Shown here: in pieces, positions 1 to 9,255 of the stretch | How the letters are laid out: each line of letters begins with the position of its first letter | Position numbering within the stretch: the first letter of the stretch is position 1 | Origin: Blattabacterium sp. (Cryptocercus kyebangensis) | GTDB lineage: Bacteria > Bacteroidota > Bacteroidia > Flavobacteriales > Blattabacteriaceae | Length of the DNA: 64,000 nucleotides | Reading direction: 5' to 3' | NCBI RefSeq assembly: GCF_003226855.1 | Contig: NZ_CP029820.1 | Span: 124,001 to 188,000 of the forward strand | Notes under the pieces: model-generated | What the model was told of the DNA's origin: nothing | The model's database searches: none | Seen by the model: only the letters and a program-made list of their open reading frames with translations | Made by a program: the position numbers and the translations under genes

Positions 1-979
1 GATGATCTGTAGATACAATAATAAAGGTCATTCCAAATACAATTTCTGGACGAAAAATAAAAGATTCTATTTTTTTATCATTTTTATTATTAGAGAAAAG
101 AAGTTCTAAAAATATGGTAGCCCCTGTTTTTTTACCAATCCAATTATATTGTAGTTTCTTAAGAGAATTAGAACATTTAATAAGATCTAGCCCTTTTAAA
201 AGTCTTTCTACGTAAGCGGTAATTCTTATATGCCATTGAAGCATTTTCTTCTTATAAATTGGATATCCACCTCTTTGACTTTTTCCATTTTTTATTTCAT
301 CATTAGCTAATACAGTCCCTAGATCCGGGCACCAATTAACCGTATTTTTACATAAAAATGCCAATCGGTAATTTAAAAGAATCGAATCTTTTTTTAGAGA
401 ACTAAATTTTTTCCATTTTTTTGAATCAAATTTATAGTTAAAGGGAGTACTAGCATTAACAGATAAATTTCCGTTTTTATTAAATTCTTTAATTAAAAAG
501 TTTATAGGCTTAGCTTTTTCACTATCTTTATCGTACCAAGAATTAAAAATTTGAATAAACATCCATTGAGTCCAACGATAATAATCTGGGTTACTGGTGC
601 ATAATTTACGACTCCAATCGAAAGACAGACCTATTTTATCCATCTGTTTTTGATATTTTTGTATATTTTTTCTAGTAGTTTCGTAAGGATGCTGTCCAGT
701 TTGAATGGCATATTGTTCTGCAGGAAGGCCAAAAGAATCAAATCCTATAGGATTTAGGACGTTATAACCTTCTGCACGTTTATATCGTGCATAAATATCG
801 GATGCTATATATCCTAAACAATGTCCTATATGAAGACCGGCTCCGGAAGGATAAGGAAACATATTTAAAATATAGTATTTTTTTTTTGTGTAATTCTCGT
901 TTTCTTCTGTATGAAAAATATTGTTTTTTTTCCAATATATTTGCCAACGTTTTTCTAATTTTCGAAAATTATATTCCAT
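1..979 (-). CDS. leuS: Leucyl-tRNA synthetase, N-terminal part (cut by window edge)
   Basis: Charges tRNA-Leu with leucine in the cytoplasm. Only the first 326 codons lie in the window; the gene runs off the left edge. The translation starts MEYNFRKLEKRW at an ATG on the minus strand. It carries the class I synthetase signature HVGH at residues 49-52 within a FPYPSGAGLHVGH context typical of LeuS. The connective region GFDSFGLPAEQYA and the zinc-side segment NWCPDLGTVLANDE follow, with no internal stop. The gene is divergent from mgtE across about 150 bases of AT-rich DNA in which I see no clear promoter. The identity is certain; the C-terminal domains cannot be assessed. Confidence 0.95.
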   Translation of the reverse strand, partial: MEYNFRKLEKRWQIYWKKNNIFHTEENENYTKKKYYILNMFPYPSGAGLHIGHCLGYIASDIYARYKRAEGYNVLNPIGFDSFGLPAEQYAIQTGQHPYETTRKNIQKYQKQMDKIGLSFDWSRKLCTSNPDYYRWTQWMFIQIFNSWYDKDSEKAKPINFLIKEFNKNGNLSVNASTPFNYKFDSKKWKKFSSLKKDSILLNYRLAFLCKNTVNWCPDLGTVLANDEIKNGKSQRGGYPIYKKKMLQWHIRITAYVERLLKGLDLIKCSNSLKKLQYNWIGKKTGATIFLELLFSNNKNDKKIESFIFRPEIVFGMTFIIVSTDH

Positions 980-1131
980 GTTTATTTTATTTTAAATTCT
1001 ATATAAAAAATTCAATAATTTTATTACGTAATTTTAGTGGTTTCTGTGAAAAACAATATTTAATTTAAAAATATAATTATCCATAATTATTTGATAATAA
1101 TAAAAAAGAGTTTTTCTAAAAAAGAAAAGAA

Positions 1132-2490
1132 ATGTTTAATAACCATCAAGATTATTTAGAAAATAATTTTAACCAAAAATTTTTAAATAATCAAACTATT
1201 AGTTATTTGGTAACATTAATTCAAGATGATCCGGATAATTCTGTAGAAATATTTATTTTATTGAAAATAAATAAAGCTACTTCCGTTTTTAAATTTTTAG
1301 ATTTTTTTATAAAAAAAAAAATTATTGAAGGTCTTCCATCTATTAAAATGATGGAATTCATGAATCAACTATCTGTAGATGATCGTGTCTCTTTTTTAGA
1401 GGATCTACCAAAAGATTCTTTAAAAGATTTGATTAAATATTTAAATCCGGAAGAAAAACGTAAAACTTTAATTTATTTAGGATATCCTGAAAATAGTGTA
1501 GGACGTCTTATGATTCCATTTTATCTTGCTGTAAAAGATACTTGGAGGGTTAAGGAAGTTTTAGAATATATACGAAAAGAAGGGAAAAATAGTGATGTAA
1601 TAGAAATTATTTATATAGTAAATCAAAAAGGAAAATTAGTGGATGATATAAAAATAAGAGAATTTTTATTAGTAGATATAGATACTAAAGTAGAAGAATT
1701 AATGGATGGAAGATATACTGCTGCTTTAAGTGTTACCGATACAGAAGAAGAAGCCAATAAAATATTTTCTATGAATAATAGAGTTTCACTTCCAGTAATA
1801 GATGATAAAAAAAATTTGCTTGGAATAGTAACTATAGATGATATATTATGGGTTTTAAATGAAAATTATAGAGAAGATATTCAAAAAATAGGGGGGATGG
1901 AAGTTTTGAATCAATCTTATTTAAATGTTCCTTTATCTAAATTAATTAAGAAAAGAGCTGGATGGTTAATCTTATTATTTATAGGTGAAATGTTAACGAC
2001 AACTGTTATGCAGAATTTTTCAAGTGTTATAGAAAAAGCCGTAGTTTTGGCATTATTTATTCCCTTAGTGGTTTCTAGTGGGGGGAATAGTGGATCTCAA
2101 GCTTCCAGCTTAATTATTCAAGCAATGGCTTTGGGAGAAGTGAAAATAAAAGATTGGTGGATAGTCATGCGAAGAGAAATAATATGTGGTTTTTTTTTAG
2201 GAAGTATCTTAGGATTCACTGGATTTATCCGTGTTTTGGCATGGCATAATATAAATTTTTTCAACTATGGACCTCATTTTATATTGGTTGGATTAACAGT
2301 TTTTTTATCCTTGATTTTCGTTGTTTTATGGGGTACTTTTAGTGGATCTATGTTACCTTTTGTAATTAAAAAATTTAGAGGAGATCCAGCCAGTTCTTCT
2401 GCTCCTTTTGTGGCTACATTAGTGGATGTTATTGGATTAATTATATATTTTTCTATGTCTTATATTCTTCTTCATGGGACTTTATTGTAA
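1132..2490 (+). CDS. mgtE: Magnesium transporter MgtE
   Basis: Inner-membrane Mg2+ channel/transporter. At 452 residues it matches the usual family length. The soluble N-terminal helical domain covers about residues 1-125. A CBS-domain pair that gates the channel covers about 130-250. Five membrane helices follow from about residue 285. The MgtE signature SGGNSGSQASSLIIQAMALGE and the C-terminal SSSAPFVATLVDVIGL segment are both present. A run of eleven adenines at 1311-1321 lies in frame and encodes Lys-rich sequence; it is a possible slippage site. The gene converges with rluD, and the two ends overlap by 9 bases. Confidence 0.95.
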   Translation: MFNNHQDYLENNFNQKFLNNQTISYLVTLIQDDPDNSVEIFILLKINKATSVFKFLDFFIKKKIIEGLPSIKMMEFMNQLSVDDRVSFLEDLPKDSLKDLIKYLNPEEKRKTLIYLGYPENSVGRLMIPFYLAVKDTWRVKEVLEYIRKEGKNSDVIEIIYIVNQKGKLVDDIKIREFLLVDIDTKVEELMDGRYTAALSVTDTEEEANKIFSMNNRVSLPVIDDKKNLLGIVTIDDILWVLNENYREDIQKIGGMEVLNQSYLNVPLSKLIKKRAGWLILLFIGEMLTTTVMQNFSSVIEKAVVLALFIPLVVSSGGNSGSQASSLIIQAMALGEVKIKDWWIVMRREIICGFFLGSILGFTGFIRVLAWHNINFFNYGPHFILVGLTVFLSLIFVVLWGTFSGSMLPFVIKKFRGDPASSSAPFVATLVDVIGLIIYFSMSYILLHGTLL

Positions 2491-3477
2491 AAAGGAAAAT
2501 CTTTCTCTAAATTTTTGAATAACTTTTTTCCAATCTTCAGGAATTGGACACGTAAAATGACATTTTCCATTTTTTGGATGGGTGAAGGTAAGAGAAACGG
2601 CATGCAATGCTTGTCTTTTTAAAATATTTAAACATATTTTTAAAAATTTAAAATGTTTTTTTGAAAAACTTTTTACAATTTTATTTCCACCATAAATAAA
2701 GTCATTGAATAATGGATGTCCTAAATATTTAAAATGAACTCTTATTTGATGTGTTTTTCCAGTACCTAAATTACAGGAAACATATGTTATATATTTAAAT
2801 CTTTCTAAAACTTTGTAATGAGTTATTGAATATCTTCCTCTATAAAAATCTTTTTTAAAAAGAGTCATTCTTTTTCTATTTTTAGGATCTCTTCCTATAA
2901 ATCCAGTTATAGTTCCTTCTTCATTTTTCAAATTACCCCATACTAAAGCTATATATTTTCTTTTAATAGTTTTAGAAATAAATTGTTGAAATAAACATTT
3001 TTGTGCCTGTTCGTTTTTAGCTAAAACAAGTAATCCTGAAGTATCTTTATCTATTCGGTGAACTAACCCTAACCTATATAATAATTTATTATCATTTTTT
3101 AAATGATATTTAATTCCGTGAATTAAAGTTCCTTTTTCGTTTCCAACCCCTGGATGGACTACCATTCCTGGTTTTTTATTAACTACGATAATATCTTCAT
3201 CTTCATGAAGAATATCAAGAGGTATTTTTTCTGCAATAATATTTTTATATTCTGAATCTAAAATAGATGGATAAGATATTTCTACTTCTATAAAATCAAA
3301 AGGTTTTATTTGGTAGTTTTTTTTTATAAAACGTTTATTTACCAAAATTTTTCCTAAACTTGCAGCCTTTTGGATTTGATTTCTACTAATATTTTGGATT
3401 GATTGCATTAAAAATTTATCAACTCGAATAGATTTTTGATTTTTTTTTAATAAAAAACTAAATTTTTTTATGTTCAT
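2482..3477 (-). CDS. rluD: RluA/RluD-family 23S rRNA pseudouridine synthase
   Basis: Isomerises uridines to pseudouridine in RNA, most likely in 23S rRNA (RluD type). At 331 residues it is of normal size. An S4 RNA-binding domain occupies about residues 17-80. The catalytic motif HRIDKDTSG lies at about residues 140-148 with catalytic Asp143. The later motif TGKTHQIRVH is also present. The start overlaps the end of the upstream PASTA gene by 20 bases, so the two are probably translated from one mRNA. An S4 domain plus the RluA motif favours RluD over RluA/RluC, but the exact target uridines cannot be read from sequence. Confidence 0.88.
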   Translation of the reverse strand: MNIKKFSFLLKKNQKSIRVDKFLMQSIQNISRNQIQKAASLGKILVNKRFIKKNYQIKPFDFIEVEISYPSILDSEYKNIIAEKIPLDILHEDEDIIVVNKKPGMVVHPGVGNEKGTLIHGIKYHLKNDNKLLYRLGLVHRIDKDTSGLLVLAKNEQAQKCLFQQFISKTIKRKYIALVWGNLKNEEGTITGFIGRDPKNRKRMTLFKKDFYRGRYSITHYKVLERFKYITYVSCNLGTGKTHQIRVHFKYLGHPLFNDFIYGGNKIVKSFSKKHFKFLKICLNILKRQALHAVSLTFTHPKNGKCHFTCPIPEDWKKVIQKFRERFSFLQ

Positions 3478-4360
3478 TTATTCTTTCTATTCCTCTTATT
3501 CTTTTATTAGGATGTATCCATTTTTTTAAAGCATTTTTTCTGTTTATATTTTTAGAAGGATTAGATTCATATTTTTGGATAAAATCATCGAATAATTCTT
3601 TTGAATTATTCGATGTTAACCAAAGAGTTATAGGTTGATTTTTATCCTTTATTTTTCCAGGATAAGGTTCTTGACGATAAACTTTTGCATTATTGATAGA
3701 ATGATCCTCCAATGACTGGTCATAATAAAAATTAATAATGTTAAATGATTTTTCTTTCAAAGTATAATTTGCAGAAGAAAAAGACATTCCAATAACATTT
3801 GGAATTATAAAATTATTTTTTTCATATCCTTTTCCAACTATTAAGGTAATTTTATCTTTATGCGGTAAAATATATCCAGATGGAATCGATTTTCCTTTAT
3901 AAAAAACTTTTAGAACAATATCCTTGGAAAGATCCTTTATATATTTTATATTTTTTACTAGGAGATGATTAGCATGAATCAATTTAATTGCTATATGTTT
4001 ATGCTGATTTATTATATTTGGTAAGACAGTAGATTGATAATTTTTTGGATTAGCTTGTATATATATAGATCTTCCTTTTTTAACATGATCTCCAGCTTCT
4101 GGAAAAAAAGAAATAACTTGAAAAGGATCAAAATAGGGATCATAACGAGATGTATCTACATCGTATTTTAGTCCTAATTTATTTAAAATAGATAAGGATT
4201 GATTTAAAGTTAAATGATGAAGATCAGGAACTTTTACATAAGATCCATGTTTTGTGTAAAAATTAACCCATTTCAATGCGAAATTAATTATTTTATATAA
4301 AATAAGTATAGATATTAATAAATTTAAGACTAAAATTAAAAAATATTTCGAATATTTCAT
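3458..4360 (-). CDS. PASTA-domain membrane protein
   Basis: A 300-residue protein with one N-terminal membrane helix (about residues 7-28) and no kinase or transpeptidase domain. Three tandem PASTA-like repeats follow at about 39-106, 113-177 and 186-252. Each starts with a VPDL/LPNI/IPNVIG-type motif and ends in a ...PG..(K)..I.L pattern. PASTA domains in other proteins bind peptidoglycan fragments or muropeptides, so a periplasmic cell-wall role is inferred. It lies upstream of rluD and divergent from ddl, an order common in Flavobacteriia as I recall it. The C-terminal tail of about 45 residues is basic. Exact function is unknown. Confidence 0.8.
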   Translation of the reverse strand: MKYSKYFLILVLNLLISILILYKIINFALKWVNFYTKHGSYVKVPDLHHLTLNQSLSILNKLGLKYDVDTSRYDPYFDPFQVISFFPEAGDHVKKGRSIYIQANPKNYQSTVLPNIINQHKHIAIKLIHANHLLVKNIKYIKDLSKDIVLKVFYKGKSIPSGYILPHKDKITLIVGKGYEKNNFIIPNVIGMSFSSANYTLKEKSFNIINFYYDQSLEDHSINNAKVYRQEPYPGKIKDKNQPITLWLTSNNSKELFDDFIQKYESNPSKNINRKNALKKWIHPNKRIRGIERINEHKKI

Positions 4361-4390
4361 ACTGAATAAATATAAAATAAATAAAGAATA

Positions 4391-5380
4391 ATGAAAAAAA
4401 TTGCTATTATTATGGGAGGGTATACAGAAGAATCTCTCATTTCACTAAAAAGTGGAAAAGTAGTTTACGAAAATTTAAATAGAGAAGAATTTGATCCTTA
4501 TAAAATCTATATATTCAGAGATAAATGGGTTTTAATGGGGGAAAAAAATAATGAATATTCTATTAATAAACATGATTTTACAATTCGTCTTACAAGTAAT
4601 CAAACTTTAAAATTTGATTGTGTATTTAATGCTATTCATGGAACTCCAGGAGAAGATGGAATTTTACAATCTTATTTTCATTTATTGAAAATACCCTATA
4701 CAGGATGTCATTTTAATCAGGCAAATCTTACTTTTAACAAAAAGTATTGTTTAACCTTATTAAAGGAATTTGGAATCAATACAGCAGTTTCCTTTTTTTT
4801 GAATCGAAATCAACCTTTTTGCGAAAAAAAAATTATCAAAAAAGTAGGGTTACCATGTTTTGTAAAACCTAGTAGATCCGGATCTAGTTTAGGTATATCA
4901 AAAGTGTATAAAAAAGAAGAGCTATTGCCCTCTATAGAAAAGGCTTTTAAAGAAGATGACGAAATCATTATGGAATCTTTTCTAAAAGGAATTGAAATTT
5001 CAGTAGGAGTTATTTCCTTTAATCATGAAATTACCGTATTACCAATTACAGAAATAATTAGTAAAAATGATTTTTTCGATTTTGAGTCAAAATATTATGG
5101 AGGATCTAAAGAAATTACACCTGCTCGGTTACTTCCAAGTATTGAAAATAAGATTCAAAAATTGGCAAAAAAAATATGTAATATTTTAAATTTATCCGGA
5201 ATATCTAGATCGGAATTTATTCTTGTAAATGGAGAGCCTTTTTTTCTAGAAATAAATACGATTCCTGGTCTTTCTAAAAAAAGTATTTTTCCAAAACAAT
5301 TAAGTATTGCTGGGATTTCTCTCTCAGATTTATTTAAAAAATATATAGATTATTCTATTGAAAATTCAAAAAATTTATAA
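4391..5380 (+). CDS. ddl: D-alanine--D-alanine ligase
   Basis: Joins two D-alanines with ATP for the peptidoglycan stem peptide. The 329-residue protein is an ATP-grasp enzyme. HGTPGEDGILQ with the YTG motif lies near residues 77-100. The nucleotide-binding segment PCFVKPSRSGSSLGISKV lies near 155-172. The C-terminal Mg-binding loop FFLEINTIPGLS is intact. The ATG is only 30 bases from the ATG of the divergent PASTA gene, so its promoter probably overlaps that gene. With murA and glmM in the same window it supports a retained peptidoglycan pathway. Confidence 0.95.
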   Translation: MKKIAIIMGGYTEESLISLKSGKVVYENLNREEFDPYKIYIFRDKWVLMGEKNNEYSINKHDFTIRLTSNQTLKFDCVFNAIHGTPGEDGILQSYFHLLKIPYTGCHFNQANLTFNKKYCLTLLKEFGINTAVSFFLNRNQPFCEKKIIKKVGLPCFVKPSRSGSSLGISKVYKKEELLPSIEKAFKEDDEIIMESFLKGIEISVGVISFNHEITVLPITEIISKNDFFDFESKYYGGSKEITPARLLPSIENKIQKLAKKICNILNLSGISRSEFILVNGEPFFLEINTIPGLSKKSIFPKQLSIAGISLSDLFKKYIDYSIENSKNL

Positions 5381-5504
5381 TTTACAATTGCATTTTTTTT
5401 TACAAAAATTCCTTTTTTTTGAAAAAAAATTCAAAAACTTTTTGAGTAAACAAATGATAGAATACGAAAAGAATAGACCAATAATCATATACTGCCACAT
5501 TTTT

Positions 5505-7574
5505 TTATGTTTTTAATATTTGATAAATGAAAAAAGAAGAAAAATAAGCTAATGTTGTCATAAAAAAAAATTGTATAATAGGCCATTTCCAAGACTTGGT
5601 TTCTTTTTTTACTGTAGATAAGGTGCTCATACATTGCATAGAAAATGCGTAAAAAAAAAGTAAAGAAAATCCTGTCGCAAGATTGTAAACAGGTTTTTTT
5701 GTATCATAAAATTCTTCTTTTTTCATTTTTTCTTTTAATAAAAAATTTCCCTTTTCTATATTATAGACCGAATCCATTGTACTAACAAAAACTTCTCTTG
5801 CTACAAGAGATGAAATTAACCCAATTCCTATTTTCCAATTATATCCTAATGGATGAATCAATGGTTCTATTTTTTTTCCTATTAAACCTAAATAAGAATT
5901 AGGAAGTTCTTTCTTTTTGATTATTTCTTCCAAAAAAATAGAATTCTTATTTGATAATTTTTTTGAAGGACCAAAAGATCCTAATACCCAAATTAATATA
6001 TTTACTAATAAAATCACTTTTCCTGCATTAAAAATAAAAGATTTTATATTTATCCATAAAGGAATCCATATATTGATGAATATAGGATATTTATAAGTAG
6101 GCATTTCCATAATAAGATGACTTTTATAATCTTTTTTTAGAATAAAATGATGAATAATCATGGAAATACTTAGAGCAGAAAAAAGACCTAATAGGTACAT
6201 AGCCATGAGTACCAATCCTCTTAGTTGTATAAAATACCATTTTTTATCCGGAATAATTAAAGAAATGATTAATGTATAAACAGGTAATCTAGCTGAACAT
6301 GTCATAAAAGGAGTGACTAAAATAGTGATTAGACGATCTCTAGAATTTTCTATATGTCTAGAAGCCATTATTGCTGGAATGCAACAAGAAAAGCTAGAAA
6401 TAAGAGGAACCACACTTTTTCCATTTAATCCAAATGGACGCATAATCCTATCCATTAAAAATATTACTCTACTTATATAACCACTTTCTTCCATAAGAAG
6501 AATAAAAAATAATAAAATAAAAATTGGTGGGATAAAAGTAATAATAGTACTAATTCCAGGTAAAATTCCCTGTATAAAAAAATTATTTAAAGGACCTGGA
6601 TAAAAATTTTCCAGTTTTTTTTTAATAATATAAAAAAAAAATTCTATAAATCCTTTAGTATTTTCTGATAAAAAAAAAACACTTTGAAATATAATGAATA
6701 ATAAAAAAAAGAAAATTAAATAACCCCATAAAGGATGGACTAATAAAGATTTATCTATTTTTTTTTGAAAATTTAAATAATTTCTTTCTTTATCCGAAAT
6801 AAATTCAGAAACCGTTTTAGAGAAAATGGAACTTATTTCCTGATATCTATACAGTATTTCTTTAATTTGCAATTTTTTAGAAATAATATTATGTTTTTTT
6901 TTAATTTTATTTAAAATTTTATCTTCTTTTTTTAAAAAGATTTTATTATTAGCTAAATAATACCAAGCCCTATAAGAGTTAACTGGATAACAAATTTTTA
7001 CATCTTTAATAGCAGTGAGATAATCCAATTTTGGATTAAAAAACAAGAAGTTATTTTTTTTTTTATAGTTTATTTTATTTATTTTATTTTTAACTTTTTC
7101 TATTCCTATTCCTTTTCTTGCATTAATTGATACAATTTCCGTTATAAGAAATTTTTTTAATTTTTTTATATCAATAAAAATTCCCTTTTTTTTTGCTTCA
7201 TCAATCATATTCAATATGAATAAAACAGGAAATCCTAAATCTTGTATTTGTCTAAGTAAAAGAATACTTTTTTTTATATTAGATGAATCCGCTACAACGA
7301 TAATTTTATCTGGATAATCATTCACGTTTTTTTTATCATTTAATAATCTACACACTATCTCCTCATCTTCAGAGGATGGGTATATGCTATAAGTTCCAGG
7401 AAGATCGATTATTTGATAATAGATTTTTTTGTAAAAAAAATATCCTATTTTTTTATCAATTGTTACACCTAAGTAATTTCCTACTTTTTGATTAAGTCCG
7501 GTTAATTTATTAAATAAAGAAGTTTTTCCCACATTGGGATTCCCAATAAGAGCCAATTTAATTGTTTTTTTCAT
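5505..7574 (-). CDS. feoB: Ferrous iron transporter FeoB
   Basis: Inner-membrane Fe2+ importer with an N-terminal GTPase. At 689 residues it is somewhat shorter than the 773-residue E. coli protein. Visible motifs are G1 GNPNVGKTS at 11-19, G3 DLPGTYS near 58 and G4 NMID near 123. They are followed by a helical GDI-like region and two gate segments, one with SFSCCIPAIMASR and one with GLISSLVAREVFVSTM. An in-frame run of eleven adenines (coding strand; 7054-7064) codes for Lys/Asn residues in the linker. feoA lies four bases upstream, so the two form an operon. Confidence 0.95.
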   Translation of the reverse strand: MKKTIKLALIGNPNVGKTSLFNKLTGLNQKVGNYLGVTIDKKIGYFFYKKIYYQIIDLPGTYSIYPSSEDEEIVCRLLNDKKNVNDYPDKIIVVADSSNIKKSILLLRQIQDLGFPVLFILNMIDEAKKKGIFIDIKKLKKFLITEIVSINARKGIGIEKVKNKINKINYKKKNNFLFFNPKLDYLTAIKDVKICYPVNSYRAWYYLANNKIFLKKEDKILNKIKKKHNIISKKLQIKEILYRYQEISSIFSKTVSEFISDKERNYLNFQKKIDKSLLVHPLWGYLIFFFLLFIIFQSVFFLSENTKGFIEFFFYIIKKKLENFYPGPLNNFFIQGILPGISTIITFIPPIFILLFFILLMEESGYISRVIFLMDRIMRPFGLNGKSVVPLISSFSCCIPAIMASRHIENSRDRLITILVTPFMTCSARLPVYTLIISLIIPDKKWYFIQLRGLVLMAMYLLGLFSALSISMIIHHFILKKDYKSHLIMEMPTYKYPIFINIWIPLWINIKSFIFNAGKVILLVNILIWVLGSFGPSKKLSNKNSIFLEEIIKKKELPNSYLGLIGKKIEPLIHPLGYNWKIGIGLISSLVAREVFVSTMDSVYNIEKGNFLLKEKMKKEEFYDTKKPVYNLATGFSLLFFYAFSMQCMSTLSTVKKETKSWKWPIIQFFFMTTLAYFSSFFIYQILKT

Positions 7575-7578
7575 TATT

Positions 7579-7800
7579 TTAAATAGGTTCTATTATAATA
7601 TTTTCTGCTTCTTTTTTTCGTAATGTTACACAAGATTGATCATAACTAATACAAAGTGGATCATAAAAAATAGAAACGAAAAGTATTTCAAATTTAACAC
7701 CAGGTAAAATACCTAATTCTAATAATTTTATAGGAAAATCTTCATTTTTATATCCCTTAATAATTCCTTTTTCTCCTTTTTTAAGATTAGATAAGTTCAA
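7579..7800 (-). CDS. feoA: Ferrous iron transport protein FeoA
   Basis: A 73-residue SH3-like accessory protein of the Feo system, presumed to act at the cytoplasmic face of FeoB. The sequence MNLSNLKKGEKGIIKGY, then LLELGILPGVKFEIL, then CVTLRKKEAENIIIEPI follows the FeoA pattern. It is the first gene of feoAB and ends four bases before feoB. The roughly 117 bases upstream, shared with the divergent rseP, contain no recognisable Fur box that I could identify with confidence. Confidence 0.9.
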   Translation of the reverse strand: MNLSNLKKGEKGIIKGYKNEDFPIKLLELGILPGVKFEILFVSIFYDPLCISYDQSCVTLRKKEAENIIIEPI

Positions 7801-7917
7801 ATTTATGTGTATTTAAAATTATATAGTTAAATATACTTCTAAGAATATATGTGTTGTAAAAAAATAAAATAAAGGTTTAAATTTATCTACTATTTGAAAA
7901 AAAATATGTTATAACTT

Positions 7918-9255
7918 ATGACGTCTATTTTAGTTAGATCCATACAGTTACTGTTTAGTGTTTCTATATTGATAGTTATTCATGAATTAGGACACTTTTT
8001 GTTAGCTAAAGCATTTAAAGTCCATGTAGAAAGATTTTTTTTGTTTTTTGATCCTTGGTTTTCTATATTTAAAAAAAAAATAGGAAAGACTATTTATGGA
8101 ATAGGGTGGATTCCTTTAGGAGGATATGTAAAAATATCTGGAATGATAACAGAAGAAGATAAAAGTACTTCTACAGAAAAAAAAAGTACGAAAGATTGGG
8201 AATTTCGTTCAAAGTCTTCAGTAAAACGATTATTAATTGTTTTAGGAGGGATTATTTCCAATGTATTGTTATCTATTATTATTTTTTCTTTTTTGTTATT
8301 TAAATATGGAGATATATTCCTTCCTACAAAAAATGTAAAATACGGAATTGAAGTAGATTCTTTGGGTAAAAAAATTGGATTAAAAAACGGGGATAAAATT
8401 CTATTTGTAAATGGAAAATTTATACCATATTTTAATGATATACCTAAAGCAGTTATTTTAGGAAATTCCATTACTATAGATCGTATGGGTAAAATTATTC
8501 ATTTATCATTGAATGACGATAAAAAAAGATATTTTTTTGATAGAAAAGAATTTAGATTTTTTATTAAACCTCGTGTCCCTCCTATTATAAATTACGTAAT
8601 TAAAAATTCAGGAGCATATAAATCTGGATTGAAAAATAATGATGAAATTTTAGCAATTAATTCGGAATTTATTTTATTTTCCGATCAACTCAAAGATATT
8701 TTATCGAAATATAAGAACCAAACTATATTAATTTCTATCAATAGAAATGGAAAGCTTTTTCAAAAGGAAGTTTTTTTAAATCAAAAAGGTATATTAGGGA
8801 TTTATTTAAAGGATTTTATAGATATGGATCAAATTTTTTCATTCGAAAAAAAAAATTATTCTATAATTGAAAGTTTTCCTTATGGTTTAAAAAAATCCTG
8901 GGATGTTCTAAAAAATCAAATATTTTTTTTTAAAAATGTTTTTCATCTAGAAACTAGAGCTTACAAACATATAGGTAGTTTTTTTTCTATGGCTAAAGAG
9001 TTCCCTGATCAATGGAATTGGGGATTATTCTGGACCTTAACAGCTACTTTATCTATATGGTTAGCTTTTTTGAATTTATTTCCTATTCCATCATTAGATG
9101 GAGGTTATATACTATTTATTATGATAGAAATGATAACTAAGAAAAGGATAAACGAGAGAATTTTTGAACGTTTTACGATCATTGGTTTTCTAACTATCAG
9201 TTTAATTATGTTTATGGTCATTATTTGGGATATCTTTAAAGTATTTTTTTCTTGA
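7918..9255 (+). CDS. rseP: RseP-family site-2 zinc metalloprotease
   Basis: Intramembrane protease of the M50 family, which cleaves membrane-embedded substrates such as anti-sigma factors or signal-peptide remnants. The zinc-binding HELGH is at residues 22-26 in the first membrane helix. A PDZ-like region follows at about 130-300. The second metal-site motif NLFPIPSLDGG lies near residue 385 in a C-terminal helix. The length of 445 residues is normal for Bacteroidetes. No RseA or sigma-E gene is visible here, so the substrate is unknown. The last 54 bases overlap the 3' end of the convergent cyclo-ligase gene. Confidence 0.93.
   Translation: MTSILVRSIQLLFSVSILIVIHELGHFLLAKAFKVHVERFFLFFDPWFSIFKKKIGKTIYGIGWIPLGGYVKISGMITEEDKSTSTEKKSTKDWEFRSKSSVKRLLIVLGGIISNVLLSIIIFSFLLFKYGDIFLPTKNVKYGIEVDSLGKKIGLKNGDKILFVNGKFIPYFNDIPKAVILGNSITIDRMGKIIHLSLNDDKKRYFFDRKEFRFFIKPRVPPIINYVIKNSGAYKSGLKNNDEILAINSEFILFSDQLKDILSKYKNQTILISINRNGKLFQKEVFLNQKGILGIYLKDFIDMDQIFSFEKKNYSIIESFPYGLKKSWDVLKNQIFFFKNVFHLETRAYKHIGSFFSMAKEFPDQWNWGLFWTLTATLSIWLAFLNLFPIPSLDGGYILFIMIEMITKKRINERIFERFTIIGFLTISLIMFMVIIWDIFKVFFS

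Noticed and set aside
787..1068. Plus-strand ORF of 93 codons near the left edge
   Set aside because: Mostly antisense to leuS, with phenylalanine/tyrosine-rich sequence typical of antisense AT-rich DNA.
5381..5504. T8/A8 inverted runs between ddl and feoB as a terminator
   Set aside because: The pairing is only A-T with almost no loop, and similar runs are everywhere in this DNA.
8094..8471. Minus-strand ORF of 125 codons inside rseP
   Set aside because: Exact antisense of a gene with zinc-protease motifs; composition is a shadow of the rseP codons and shows no family motif.
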